Origin: Mesorhizobium temperatum
GTDB taxonomy: Bacteria > Pseudomonadota > Alphaproteobacteria > Rhizobiales > Rhizobiaceae
NCBI RefSeq assembly: GCF_002284575.1
Contig: NZ_NPKJ01000003.1
Coordinates: forward strand, 1-64,000
Direction: 5' to 3'
DNA length: 64,000 bases
How positions within the stretch are numbered: position 1 is the stretch's first letter; the number at the start of each line of letters is the position of its first letter. Below the pieces are notes generated by a model. It was given only the letters and a program-made list of their open reading frames with translations, ran no database searches and had not been told where the DNA came from. Shown here piece by piece: positions 46,359-56,012 of the stretch. The position numbers and the translations under genes are program-made.

Positions 46359-48126
46359 ATGAGTCGCTCTCATCAGCGGACGACAAATTCGATTTTCCGC
46401 TTCGATCTCGAAGGTGCTGCTGCGAAGGCCTGTAAGGTCGGACAGGTGGAATCGACATACGTGACGATGCGCGACGGCGTGAAGCTCGCCTTGGATGTCT
46501 CCCGCCCATCGGATAAGGATCCCAGCACTAGTCTTGATACTATTCTGATCATGACCCGCTACTGGCGCGGTATCAAAGGGCGGCCGTCCAACCACCTTGC
46601 TGACCAATTTGTGCCGTACGGTTATGCCGTTGTCGTTGGGGATGTTCGCGGAACCGGAGCCTCTTTCGGAGTGTGGCCATATCATCGCGCGCGCGATGAG
46701 ACATTGGATTTTAGCGAGGTGCTTGACTGGATCGTCGCGCAGCCTTGGTCCACCGGTCGCGTCGTGGGCTACGGCTTTTCTTACACGGCCATTACTGCCG
46801 ACTGGATGGCAGAACGAAACCATGTTGCGCTCAAGGGCATCATTCCACGATTTCCAGACTACGATCCTTATGAAGATGACTACTTTCCTGGAGGAGTGCC
46901 GAATGCCTTCATAGGGCAGACGTGGGGCAACCGAGTCAAAGATCTCGACCGCAATCTGTTGACGCTCGCGGACGGCGAGAAATCGCCGGGCGTGCGTCCA
47001 GTCGGCTCGAACGGCGAGCCGGAGCTCAACGCGGCTCTACGAGATCACGAGCGGGTTCCGTCTGTTTGGGAGGGATTTGAACGGGTGGCGTTCAAGGACG
47101 ATCGTCCCCCGTCCTGGGGCGGGCCTCCATGCTTGACTGGAGTATTCAGGAAGTAGCGGACACACTGGATAGCTCAGCGACCCCAACCCAGACCTGGGCG
47201 GGCTGGTTCGATGCCGGCACCGCGCAAGGGGCCATTCGTCGTTTCCTGCGACAGTCATATCCGATGAACGTGATCATTGGTCCGTGGAACCATGGCGGCG
47301 ACATTCCCTACGAACCACTCCTCGGCCCCGGTAAGACAATTCCTCCCACGACACCAACGCAGCAGGCAAACGACATTCGCTTCGCGGACGCGTGCTTTAG
47401 CGGTCAGGCCGCCAACGAGCAGGGAAAAGTTCTCCATTACTACACCCTTGGGGAAGGCGTTTGGAAATCGACGCGCTCATGGCCTCCCCTTGCCACCCGC
47501 CGTCGGTGGCACATGGCAAATAACTTTGGCCTAAGCGAGTCGCCTTGCGAGATGGGTTTCGACACGCTCCAGGTCGACCCTGCCTTGGGAGATGTCAGAT
47601 CGAATCGGTGGGCCACCAATAACGACGCGGGCAAGGTAGATTACGGAGATCGGCGACAGTTCGACGCCTCTCGCCTTTGCTACACGAGCGAGCCGCAGAC
47701 CGGCGATGTCGAGATAACAGGACACACCGTGGTCCATTTGAACATCACTTCGACCCGCGAGGACGGTAACTTTTTCGTCTATCTGGAGGCTGTGAAGCCC
47801 GACGGAGTGTCCTGTTATCTCACCGACGGCCAGCTTCGCGCCCTGCACCGAAAGGTGTGGACGGACTCACCATTCAGCATGCTTGGAGCGCAGCATAGCT
47901 ACCTGAAACGCGACGCCGAGCCGCTAAAACCCGGCGAGGCGGCGATCCTGACTTTCACGTTCATCCGATTTCCGCCCGTGTCCCGGCTGGTTACCGTTTG
48001 AGGGTGTGTCTCGCAGGTAGCGACAAGACCACCTTTGCAAAGGTTCCCGTCGACGGCGATCCGCCCGCCCTCCAATTTCATCGAGGGCCTGCCGGTTGTT
48101 ACATCGACCTGCCTATTATCGAGCCC
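46359..48126 (+). pseudogene. CocE/NonD family hydrolase, frameshifted copy
   Basis: This is a degenerate twin of the intact hydrolase at 58.95-60.72 kb. The first frame reads TYVTMRDGVKLALDVSRPSD, MTRYWRG, VGDVRGTGAS and the nucleophile region GYGFSYTAITADWMAE. A frameshift near 47125 moves to a second frame (WSIQEVADTL, GWFDAGTAQGAIRRFL, IIGPWNHGG). A further shift near 47970 loses the last 50 residues, though the DNA still matches to 48126. The family hydrolyses esters or amides by a Ser-Asp-His triad. This copy cannot make a full enzyme. Confidence 0.85.
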
Positions 48127-48640
48127 TGACCTGAGTCCCATATTGTTACAAATTAAGGATTTGGCGAATGCGGCAAGGCTTCGGCGATCCTGCCGCAACC
48201 GCACTTTCGACCTCCGTCGTCATCAAGATTGATGGATCAAGCTATCGCCTTCTACAGCAGCCGATCTCGTCCCCGAGTACAAAAGCACACATGAACCAGC
48301 GTCCGCCGCCGAAAACGCGATCAGCCGCGCAGTGAAACCCGACGATCAAGATGGCGGCTGATCACCGCCCCCCTGGGTTGTCAAGTTAGTGAAAAATGGA
48401 TGCCCTCCACCCTCCGCTAACTCTGTATTCGGCGCGCCTTGAGCCTGATTTTGTCAGCAGGTGAATGATCTTTCGTGTTAAGCTTGGCCATGCGGCAACG
48501 TGTCGGGCCGATCGAAAAGCCCCAGGCTCCGGCGTCTTCATCACCAGCAGCGACGCACCGACCGGCCCGACACCGGGGGTCTGCGCAACCCGCCGTCCGC
48601 ACTTCTTGCCCGATATCAGGCCATCAATCTCGCGTCCAAC
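48127..48640. other. Intergenic, no intact gene
   Basis: The first 75 bp still resemble the region downstream of the intact CocE-like gene (60.72 kb), including TTGTTACAAA. The remainder shows no gene that I recognise. Confidence 0.35.
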
Positions 48641-48641
48641 T

Positions 48642-48690
48642 ATTGCGCGTTGAACATGTTTTTGGTAAGATCAATCGCGAATGAGTAATA
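48642..48690 (+). promoter_or_regulatory. lysR promoter block, copy 3 (intact gene)
   Basis: ATTGCGCGTTGAACATG, then TTTGGTAAGATCAATCGCGA and the lysR ATG at 48681, form the version of the repeat that belongs to the intact gene. The block runs up to and over the start codon. It may hold the promoter and the LysR autoregulatory site. Confidence 0.65.
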
Positions 48691-49643
48691 ATATCACTCT
48701 CAGGCATTTGCGTGCATTCGTCGCGATTGCGGAGCGCGGCGGGTATACCGCCGCAGCACAGTTTCTGAACATCTCGCAGTCGGCTTTAAGCCGAACAATT
48801 GTGGAGATTGAAGAGGAACTGGATACCCGCCTATTCGAGCGCACCACAAGGCGGGTCGTTGTCACAGCATCTGGCGAACAGTTCTTGATGAACGCGCGCC
48901 GTGTCCTTGAGGAATTCGACAGCGCACTGTCGCGGTTCCAGCTTTACCATAGCGGACTGAATGGGGTCGTGAGCCTGGCGGCACTTTCGTCGGTCGCGTC
49001 CATCTTACTGCCAACGGTCATTTCCGAATTCCGAAAAGCCAGGCCCAACGTTAGGATATCGGTAAAGGACGGTTTTGCGGAGGAGGTTGTTAATTGCGTA
49101 TCCAACGGACAAGTCGATTTCGGCATCACTTCCTTTCCAAAGGCGAAAGGACGGCTGGTCTGCGAACGGATCGCGGCGGATAGACTGATCTGCATCTGCT
49201 CAAACTCTCACAGATTTGCGAACATGGAAACAGTGTCCTGGAACGACTTGGCTGGGGAAGACTTCGTCGCATTCGATCCTTTGAGCAGCATTCGCACGTG
49301 TGTGGATCGCGCTTTGCAAATTGCCGAAATTCAACTCGGGACCGTCACACAGGTTCGTGACGTCGGCGCGGTTGCAGGCCTCGTATCCGCCAATCTAGGC
49401 GTATCCGCGGTACCCAGCCTTGTCCTGCCCATGATGCAGTTTTGTGAATTTGCCCAAAAAGAGTTGGTGGGTCCGGCAGTCGAACGCGAGATCTATCTTA
49501 TCCACGATCCACAGACACCTATGCCTCCGGCTGCCGAAATTCTCATGGAAATGCTGCGGCAGGGAGCAAAGCAGGGATTCAGAATTCCGACCGGAGCCAG
49601 ATGGTTAGACAAGTCGCAACCTGATCCGCCGAAAACGAAATAG
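48681..49643 (+). CDS. LysR family transcriptional regulator
   Basis: The 320-residue protein has the LysR winged helix at residues 5-64 (LRHLRAFVAIAERGGYTAAAQ, then LNISQSALSRTIVEIEEELDT, LFERTTRRVVVTASG) and a periplasmic-binding-like effector domain after it. LysR proteins act as tetramers and usually control a divergent gene and themselves. Four decayed copies of this gene's first codons with its promoter lie beside the enoyl-CoA hydratase, both CocE-like genes and the second importer operon. It probably regulates some or all of them. The effector is unknown. Confidence 0.9.
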   Translation: MSNNITLRHLRAFVAIAERGGYTAAAQFLNISQSALSRTIVEIEEELDTRLFERTTRRVVVTASGEQFLMNARRVLEEFDSALSRFQLYHSGLNGVVSLAALSSVASILLPTVISEFRKARPNVRISVKDGFAEEVVNCVSNGQVDFGITSFPKAKGRLVCERIAADRLICICSNSHRFANMETVSWNDLAGEDFVAFDPLSSIRTCVDRALQIAEIQLGTVTQVRDVGAVAGLVSANLGVSAVPSLVLPMMQFCEFAQKELVGPAVEREIYLIHDPQTPMPPAAEILMEMLRQGAKQGFRIPTGARWLDKSQPDPPKTK

Positions 49644-49869
49644 GAACCGAGCGAAAGCGCCCCCACTATCGCAGATTTCGGAAGAGTCCGGACAGGGCTT
49701 GATCGCTGTCCGATGGATGGAGTGCTCAGGGGAGCACCTGGGATGTTGATAGGGGCTCGGTGACGTCTAGCTTGCACTAGAGGCCTGGTAGATCAGTCAA
49801 CGATCGTTGCTTCGGTTGCGCTGCGCAGCTCGCTGTCAGTGATGCCGTTGGCAAGTTCAACGAGCTTTA

Positions 49870-50716
49870 GGTCGTGTGGACACTTATCTGATCCAAAGGA
49901 CGGTTGCAGCGATGGTGACGATGGCAAGGTAGTTTCGGGCTGTCTTCTCGAATCGTGTAGCGACACGTCTGAACTGCTTGAGCCTGGAGAAGCAGCATTC
50001 GATCAGGTGACGCTGGGCATAGAGGTGCTTGTCGATCGGATATTTGAGCGCCCGTGACGGGTTGTTGGGAATGACGGCGATGGCGCCCTTGTCTGCGATT
50101 TCCTGGCGCAAGGGGTCGGCATCGTAGGCCGCGTCGGCCATGACGACCTTTGCGGGCAATCCCTCGATCAAAGTATAGGCCTGCGGGCAGTCGCCGCGTT
50201 GGCCAGCCGTCAGGATGAAGCGCACTGGGCACCCAAGGCCTCGGACGGCCATGTGGATCTTGGTGCTCAGACCGCCACGCGAACAGCCAAGGGCCTGATC
50301 TTCAGACCCCCCTTTTTGGCCCCCGAGGCGTGCTGGTGGGCGCGGATGATGGTGGAATCGACGATCAGATACTCAAAGTCGGGATCATCCGACATCGCCG
50401 CGAAGATGCGCCACCAGACGCCCTTGCGGCTCCACCGGCTGAACCGGCGGAAGACGCTGTTCCAATCTCCAAATGCATCGGGCAGATCGCGCCAGGGAGA
50501 GCCAGTGCGAACGATCCAAAGCACCGCTTCCACAAACATCCGGTTGTCGCGGCCCGACGAACCTCGCGTCCGCTGGTCGCCGATGATGTGCATCGACATG
50601 CGCTCCCACTGGTCGTCACGAAGAATCAGACGGTCGAGAACACCCATGGCTGTCTCCAAAAGACAGCCTTGAATCTGATTTGCTCAGCCATGGGAATCCC
50701 AAGAGTCCACACGACC
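49870..50716 (-). mobile_element. IS427-group IS5 family element, 847 bp
   Basis: GGTCGTGTGGAC at the left and its complement GTCCACACGACC at the right are terminal inverted repeats, flanked by a TA target duplication (49868-49869 and 50717-50718). The element carries OrfA and OrfB on the minus strand and has split the CoA-transferase gene. Confidence 0.85.
49884..50659 (-). CDS. IS427-group transposase, OrfA/OrfB with frameshift
   Basis: OrfA (50659-50267) includes RLILRDDQWERM, FVEAVLWIVRTGSPWRDLP and the first catalytic aspartate in LIVDSTIIRAHQHA. OrfB (to 49884) includes KVVMADAAYDADPLR and the HLIECCFSRLKQFRRVATR segment with the catalytic glutamate. The two overlap in frame at an AAAAAGGGGGG run near 50310, the usual frameshift signal for this IS group. 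A -1 or +1 shift there would make the complete enzyme. The element looks intact and possibly active. Confidence 0.85.
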
Positions 50717-50948
50717 TAAACCGCCTTCGACGACGTCGAGCACGCCAAGGTTGGTGATGATCCGATCGACCACGCCCTGGCCGTCAGCGGCAGCGTGCAG
50801 GCTTTTAGGACCTTCGACTCCCCTGCCCTGTTGGTATGGTCCATGACGACCATCACCCGCTTTACGCCGGCCACCAGATCCAGTTGGCCCAGTCGTCATT
50901 GAAGTTAATCCGCGCCTTCCGGATGACTCCTCGGGTTGTCCGGCTGGC

Positions 50949-52003
50949 TTAGACGACGCGCACCGTCCCGCTAAGAGCGTTGCGCTCCTCAGGCGTGACG
51001 TGGACGCGCCATACGACCCGATCCGGGAAAAGCGCGAAGACGGCCGTGGCAAGGGTCTGGGCGTAATCGTCCCGCCGCCCATCCTCGCCGCGATAGATCG
51101 GGGTGGTCTCATCAAAGAGCACCGCCTCCGCGCCCCTCGCGAGCGCGCCTTCCGCGATCATTAGGTCCGCCGCATCCAGCCGGTTGCGGGAAGAGAGGGC
51201 GATCGTCTGCTCCAGCCCGTCGAATTCCTCGAAGAGCAGGTGGTTGGCGTGGGCACGCGGCGAGGCGACCTCCCGAACGGCGCAGCCGGAGGCGGGCGCC
51301 TCGACAGAGGCAAGCCGGCGGGTCTTCGCCTCACCGAGATTGTGATGAAAACCACGGGCACGGTCCTTACGCTAAGTATGTCGACTGCTTCGTCCAGACT
51401 TCTCGCATCGAGGATCGCGCGGCAGATGATCTGCCGCGGCACGCCCGGCTGAAGATCATGGGCGCTAATGTTGTTGACAGTCTGGACGAGCCCTGCCTCG
51501 TTCGAGCCGAATGTGTGCCCCAGCAACTGGCCGGGGTACATGAAGCCGCTCCAGGCCGGGCCCTCATCGGGCTCGACCTCGGCCCAGAGACAGGCGCCGA
51601 GAATCTCGGCATCGCCGTCCTCGTTATGGGCAATTACTGCGGGCCGTCGCCGTCCCGCGGAATGAGGAGCGAGGTGCAGCCCGTGGTAGCGAGCGCTTTC
51701 GTTGCCGGGGAGACGTCCTCGGAAAGCTGCAGGTCGCCCCAACAGTTCCAGAGGAAGACCGTTTCGAAATCTTGCCCGACGCCCGCGGCGATCCCCTCGA
51801 TCTCGCGTACAAAGCGGGGATAGGTCGCGCGAGCCGCGGATTCCAGCGTCTTCAGATAGTCCGAGCCAGCGCTTCTCCAGTGCACGATCTTGCGCGCTGC
51901 GCGGGGCGTGTTCGAGGAAGCCGGCGCTGGCTCGCCCGAGGGCGACGCCGATGAAGAAGGCGTCGCCCTTAGCGCGGACGCGGGAGATGGGATTTCTGGA
52001 CAT
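50949..52003 (-). pseudogene. C45 family acyltransferase/hydrolase, frameshifted
   Basis: Pieces in three frames give a C45-type protein, the family of isopenicillin N acyltransferase. They include SAARATYPRFVREIEGIAAG, FLWNCWGDLQLSEDV, the self-cleavage region ATTGCTSLL with the N-terminal nucleophile cysteine, VIAHNEDGD, GFMYPGQLLGHTFGSNE, QTVNNI, and at the end RRDDYAQTLATAVF and WRVH. The frame changes near 51890, 51640 and 51330. The gene starts at 52003, 105 bp after the ATPase gene of the second importer, so it was probably the last gene of that operon. It would have cut an amide bond in the imported compound. It is now inactive. Confidence 0.8.
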
Positions 52004-52108
52004 ACAGGGCCTCTGTTTTCTGTGAGCTTACACGACGCTAGCGGGAGCGAGCCGGCGGCGAGTAAAGGTCATGCGGTCGTTATCCGCAGTTCCTGGCACG
52101 GCAAAAAA

Positions 52109-53839
52109 TTATCCTAATCGATCTGCTCTCTTCGTCCTCTTGCCCGGCACCACCTGCGCTGGTTCATGGGTGCTTTCGCCGGGACGCTTCTGAATCACGC
52201 CATCCAGCCAGTCTGGGTCCATCTGTGGCACCGAACTCATCAGCAGTTGCGTATAGTCATCGAACGGTGGCGAGAGAACGGCATTCTTCTCGCCAAATCT
52301 AACCACTCGGCCACGGTGCATGACGGCGACCTCGTCCGCAATCGCCTTCACGGTGGCAAGGTCATGCGTGATGAAGAGATAAGAGACTGACAGTTCCCTC
52401 TGGAGGGACATCAACAGCTTCAGGATGCCCTCTTGTATCACTTGATCGAGCGCCGAGGTCACTTCATCGCAAACGATCAGATCAGGATTGGCCGCCAACG
52501 CGCGCGCGATCGAGATGCGCTGCTTCTGCCCGCCGGAAAGCTCCGAAGGGTAGCGATCAATATAAGCCCCGCTCATCTCGATCATGTCGAGTAGTTCGTT
52601 TACGCGCTGATTGGCGGCCGACCCCTTCAGTCCGAAATAGAGTCGCAGTGGACGCGAGAGCAACGTGCGCACTGTGTGGCTGGGGTTCAGCGAGGTGTCG
52701 GCCGATTGATATACCAGTTGGATACGGCGCAGTATGTCGCGAGTGCGCTCTTTTCGTAACGGCGGAAGCCGAGTGCCATCAAACATCACCTCGCCTTGCT
52801 GAACTCTCAGCAACCCGCAAACGACTCGGGCCAAGGTTGACTTGCCTGAGCCGGATTCGCCGACCACCGCAACTGTGTGACCGCGCGGCACCGTGAAACT
52901 GACATCCTCCAGCACCCGCACGTGCCCATAAGCCGCGTTGATATGCCGAATATCGAGAATAGGTCGCGCCGCCACGGTCGCCGATTTTTCGAGGCTCCGT
53001 ACCGCCCAAAGAGTTCTGGTGTAAGGGTGCTCGGGCGACGCAAGCATTCGCCGCGTCTCGGCTTCCTCAACCTTGACACCGTCCTTCAGGACCACGATCC
53101 GGTGGGCCATCTGCGACACGAGTGCCAAGTCATGGCTGATGTATATGGCGGCCGTTCCAAACTGCTGGACGACTTTGCGAATGGCCCCAAGGACCTCGAC
53201 CTGAGTCGTCACGTCGAGGGCTGTCGTCGGCTCGTCGAAGATGATGAGGTCCGGCGCGCAGTTCATCGCCATCGCCGTCATCAGGCGCTGCAACTGGCCG
53301 CCAGAGACCTGGTGGGGATATCGTTCGCCGATCCGAGCGGGGTCCGGGAGGGCAAGCTCACCGAACAGGGTCACCGCTCTTTCAACGGCTCGCTTGCGTG
53401 GTTCTGTCTTATGGATCTCAGAGCTTTCGACCACCTGATCGATCAGCTTATGCGCAGGGTTGAAGGATGCGGCGGCACTCTGCGCTACATAGGCCACGCG
53501 GACGCCGCGCAGATGCCGTTTGACCGATTCCGGGCAGTTGCGGAGGTCGATACCGTCGAAAGTGATGCTTCCATCGACGATTATGCAGCCTTCGTTCACG
53601 ATCCCCAGTCCTGCCAACCCAAGCGTCGATTTGCCGGCACCGGACTCACCGATCAGGCCGATAACCTCGCCGCGGTGAACGTCAAGATCTATACCACGCA
53701 AAATTGGAACAGTGGTATCGTCGACTAAACCATTGATGACGAGATTGCGAATCGTGAGTAGCAAGGGGCCGCGTTCCGTTCCGCTCGGCAAAGATTCAAC
53801 CTTCTCGATCGTTGCGTTCTCCTCAGCCATTGGAGCCAC
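52109..53839 (-). CDS. ABC transporter ATP-binding protein, fused DppD-DppF type
   Basis: This 576-residue protein contains two complete ABC ATPase domains in one chain. The first has Walker A GESGAGKSTLG, signature VSGGQLQRLMTAMAM and Walker [14 protein letters not shown]. The second has Walker A GESGSGKSTLARVV, signature LSGGQKQRISIARAL and Walker B LIVCDEVTSALDQ. H-loops ISHDLAL and ITHDLAT are present. The first importer uses two separate ATPases instead. The start overlaps the permease gene by 17 bp. It drives uptake through the two permeases upstream. Confidence 0.92.
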   Translation of the reverse strand: MAPMAEENATIEKVESLPSGTERGPLLLTIRNLVINGLVDDTTVPILRGIDLDVHRGEVIGLIGESGAGKSTLGLAGLGIVNEGCIIVDGSITFDGIDLRNCPESVKRHLRGVRVAYVAQSAAASFNPAHKLIDQVVESSEIHKTEPRKRAVERAVTLFGELALPDPARIGERYPHQVSGGQLQRLMTAMAMNCAPDLIIFDEPTTALDVTTQVEVLGAIRKVVQQFGTAAIYISHDLALVSQMAHRIVVLKDGVKVEEAETRRMLASPEHPYTRTLWAVRSLEKSATVAARPILDIRHINAAYGHVRVLEDVSFTVPRGHTVAVVGESGSGKSTLARVVCGLLRVQQGEVMFDGTRLPPLRKERTRDILRRIQLVYQSADTSLNPSHTVRTLLSRPLRLYFGLKGSAANQRVNELLDMIEMSGAYIDRYPSELSGGQKQRISIARALAANPDLIVCDEVTSALDQVIQEGILKLLMSLQRELSVSYLFITHDLATVKAIADEVAVMHRGRVVRFGEKNAVLSPPFDDYTQLLMSSVPQMDPDWLDGVIQKRPGESTHEPAQVVPGKRTKRADRLG

Positions 53840-54722
53840 CCCTGATCTGCAGATACCAATCGACTATGAAGTTGACGGCTACGGTAATCAGAGCGATGGC
53901 AACCGCCGGGATCAATGGGGTGATATCCCCGTAGGTGATCAAACTAGCATTCTCGCGAACCATGGAGCCCCAGTCCGCCATCGGTGGCGGGACGCCAAGG
54001 CCGAGGAATGACAGCGAAGAGGTGGTCAGCAGTACAAAGCAAAACCGCAGGCCGAATTCTGCCACCAGTATTGGGAGAATGTTGGGCAGAATTTCCTGAG
54101 TGATGATCCATAGCAGGTTCTCCCCCCGAACCTGTGCAGACTCCACGTAGTCTGACACCGCAACGTCCATTGCCAACGCGCGGGCGAGTCGGAAAACGCG
54201 GGTTGAATCGAGAATTGCGATGATTAAGATCAGGTTCTGGATCGATGTTCCGAAAACGGACAGCAGCATCAGTGCAAAGATCAACCCAGGGATCGCCATG
54301 AGGATATCGATGAGGCGTGAGACCACCTGGTCCACCCAACCACGGAAGAACGCGGCGATGATGCCCAGCGTGCCGCCCATCAAAAAAGCGATACTCGTCG
54401 TTATGATGGCGATACCAATGGAATTGCGCGCGCCATAAATAAGTCGGCTGAGGACGTCTCGACCAAGCTGATCCGTGCCAAACAGATTTATGCCGTTCCA
54501 GGACGCGAATGGTTCCCGGGAGACCAGTTCGGATTCGCCGAAAGGAGCAATTAGGTCTGCGAAAAAGGCAGCGAACAGGTAAACCGCGACGATGGCGAAG
54601 CAGAGCTTCACGTTGAGGGGCGCTTTCCGGAGGGCATAGCTAAATCTATTGCGCCTGCCTGAGGTGAGTTTGGCGCTCGAAGAGATATCGGTTGTATTGG
54701 GGGTGTTCACGATATCCATCAC
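53823..54722 (-). CDS. ABC transporter permease, DppC-like
   Basis: The 299-residue permease has the N-terminal OppC segment (VKLCFAIVAVYLFAAFFADLI), the loop FGTDQLGRDVLSRLIYGARN, and the transport signature (DYVESAQVRGENLLWIITQEILPN). LGLGVPPPMADWGSM is typical of the family. It overlaps the upstream permease gene by 4 bp (ATGA). It forms the channel with that permease. Confidence 0.9.
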   Translation of the reverse strand: MMDIVNTPNTTDISSSAKLTSGRRNRFSYALRKAPLNVKLCFAIVAVYLFAAFFADLIAPFGESELVSREPFASWNGINLFGTDQLGRDVLSRLIYGARNSIGIAIITTSIAFLMGGTLGIIAAFFRGWVDQVVSRLIDILMAIPGLIFALMLLSVFGTSIQNLILIIAILDSTRVFRLARALAMDVAVSDYVESAQVRGENLLWIITQEILPNILPILVAEFGLRFCFVLLTTSSLSFLGLGVPPPMADWGSMVRENASLITYGDITPLIPAVAIALITVAVNFIVDWYLQIRGGSNG

Positions 54723-55711
54723 CTCGGGTGGAGCAGCTTAGGATTCGTGGAGATTGCGATAATGTCCGCAACGAGATTCAGGAGGATGTAGGCGCTCGCA
54801 AATATAAGTGCGCACGCTTGCACCAGCGGTAAGTCGCGCGTGCGAACTGCGTCCACCATTGTCTGGCCTATCCCGGGATAGACAAAGACTGTCTCCACCA
54901 CCACGACGCCCACCACCAGATAAGCCAAATTTACGGCCACGACATTGGCGATGGGGGCCCAAGCGTTGGGTAACGCATGCCGCAGGATGACTCGTGCCGG
55001 GGAAGCACCCTTGCATTTTGCCATGTGGATATAGGGGCTGGATAACACGCCGATAATCGCCGACCTGGTCATGCGCATCATATGGGCAATAATCCCGATC
55101 GTCAGGACCAAGACAGGCAAGGTCATACGCCGGACCCACTCGGCTACGTCCATGCCGTCCTTGACGTTGGATAAGGTCGGCAGCCAGCGCAGTCTTACGG
55201 CGACAAAAATGAGTAGGATATACGCTATAAGAAATTCTGGAATTGAGATCGTTGTTAGCGAAATTCCGTTCACGACCCGGTCGAAGGCGGCACCCCGATA
55301 CAATGCACAGAGGACGCCGAGGACGATCGAAAGTGGAACCGCAATGAGCGCGGTCACACTAGCCAATAGGAATGTGTTGCGGAGGCGCGACGAAATAATG
55401 TCGGCAACGAACCGGGGTGCACCTGGACTGGACGATAAGGATTCGCCGAGATCACCGTGGAGGATGCCGCCGACCCAATTGAAGTAACGGGTCGCGACGG
55501 GTTGATCGAGGCCAAGGCGGGACTTAAAAGCCGCAACTGTTTCCGGGGTAGCGGACTGACCCAAAATCGCGGTCGCAAAATTGCCTGGAAGCATGCTGAC
55601 GGTCGAAAAGATGATAACCGAGACAGCCACCAGCGTCAAAACGCCGAGGAGCAGCCGTGAGATGATTGTTCGGATAAGAGGCGGTATCATCTTTAAGTTG
55701 CGGAGGATCAT
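54719..55711 (-). CDS. ABC transporter permease, DppB-like
   Basis: This 330-residue permease starts at 55711, where the ATG follows AAGGCCGAAGAA. The longer frame from 55861 begins in the intergenic region and is rejected. Features are ISRLLLGVLTLVAVSVIIFS as first membrane segment, LPGNFATAILGQSATPETV, the signature SSPYIHMAKCKGASPARVILRHALPNA, and the C-terminal ISTNPKLLHPR. It is the first permease of the second importer, following the binding protein after a 301-bp gap that contains a strong hairpin. Confidence 0.88.
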   Translation of the reverse strand: MILRNLKMIPPLIRTIISRLLLGVLTLVAVSVIIFSTVSMLPGNFATAILGQSATPETVAAFKSRLGLDQPVATRYFNWVGGILHGDLGESLSSSPGAPRFVADIISSRLRNTFLLASVTALIAVPLSIVLGVLCALYRGAAFDRVVNGISLTTISIPEFLIAYILLIFVAVRLRWLPTLSNVKDGMDVAEWVRRMTLPVLVLTIGIIAHMMRMTRSAIIGVLSSPYIHMAKCKGASPARVILRHALPNAWAPIANVVAVNLAYLVVGVVVVETVFVYPGIGQTMVDAVRTRDLPLVQACALIFASAYILLNLVADIIAISTNPKLLHPR

Positions 55712-56012
55712 TTCTTCGGCCTTCCGAGTAGTCGAGTAGTCACTATTGCAGGGACATGGGGGTGCGGTACAATCGTTGCCGCCGATGTCAGTCGGCAGGC
55801 AGATGTCAGCCGCAAAGCCGTGATTGGACGTTTGCCCAATGATGTAGCGCGCAGCGTGCAACGACCTACGGAGCCACCGCCGAAGACGTTGTATCGCATG
55901 CCCTTACGTGGCGTGTTAACAATCGGCATTGAGCCGAGTCCCAAGGAAGAAACGCGCCAAGGTGATGAGCGCCTGACGAATCAGGCGCTCGCGCAATCGT
56001 TCGATTTCCAAA
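55712..56012. other. Intergenic space inside the importer operon
   Basis: Besides the hairpin at 55967-55990 nothing coding is seen in these 301 bp. Confidence 0.4.
55967..55990 (-). terminator. Strong hairpin between binding-protein and permease genes
   Basis: GAGCGCCTGA and TCAGGCGCTC form a perfect 10-bp stem around a 4-base loop, 23 bp after the binding-protein stop. There is no T-run. It could be a partial terminator or an mRNA-stabilising hairpin that raises binding-protein expression over that of the membrane genes. Confidence 0.6.

Larger units (their letters stand above)
49793..50905 (-). pseudogene. 3-oxoacid CoA-transferase subunit B, C-terminus split by an IS
   Basis: Right of the IS, the minus strand reads LDLVAGVKRVMVVMDHT, KVLKACTLPLTGQGVVDRIIT and LGVLDVVEGG. 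Left of it the gene resumes with LKLVELANGITDSELRSATEA and a stop at 49793. This is the C-terminus of a CoA-transferase beta subunit (AtoA/PcaJ-like), which moves CoA between acids such as succinate and acetoacetate. Removing the element and one TA restores EGGLKLVEL. The N-terminal half is missing beyond 50905. Acetoacetate from the HMG-CoA lyase would have been a fitting substrate. Confidence 0.78.
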
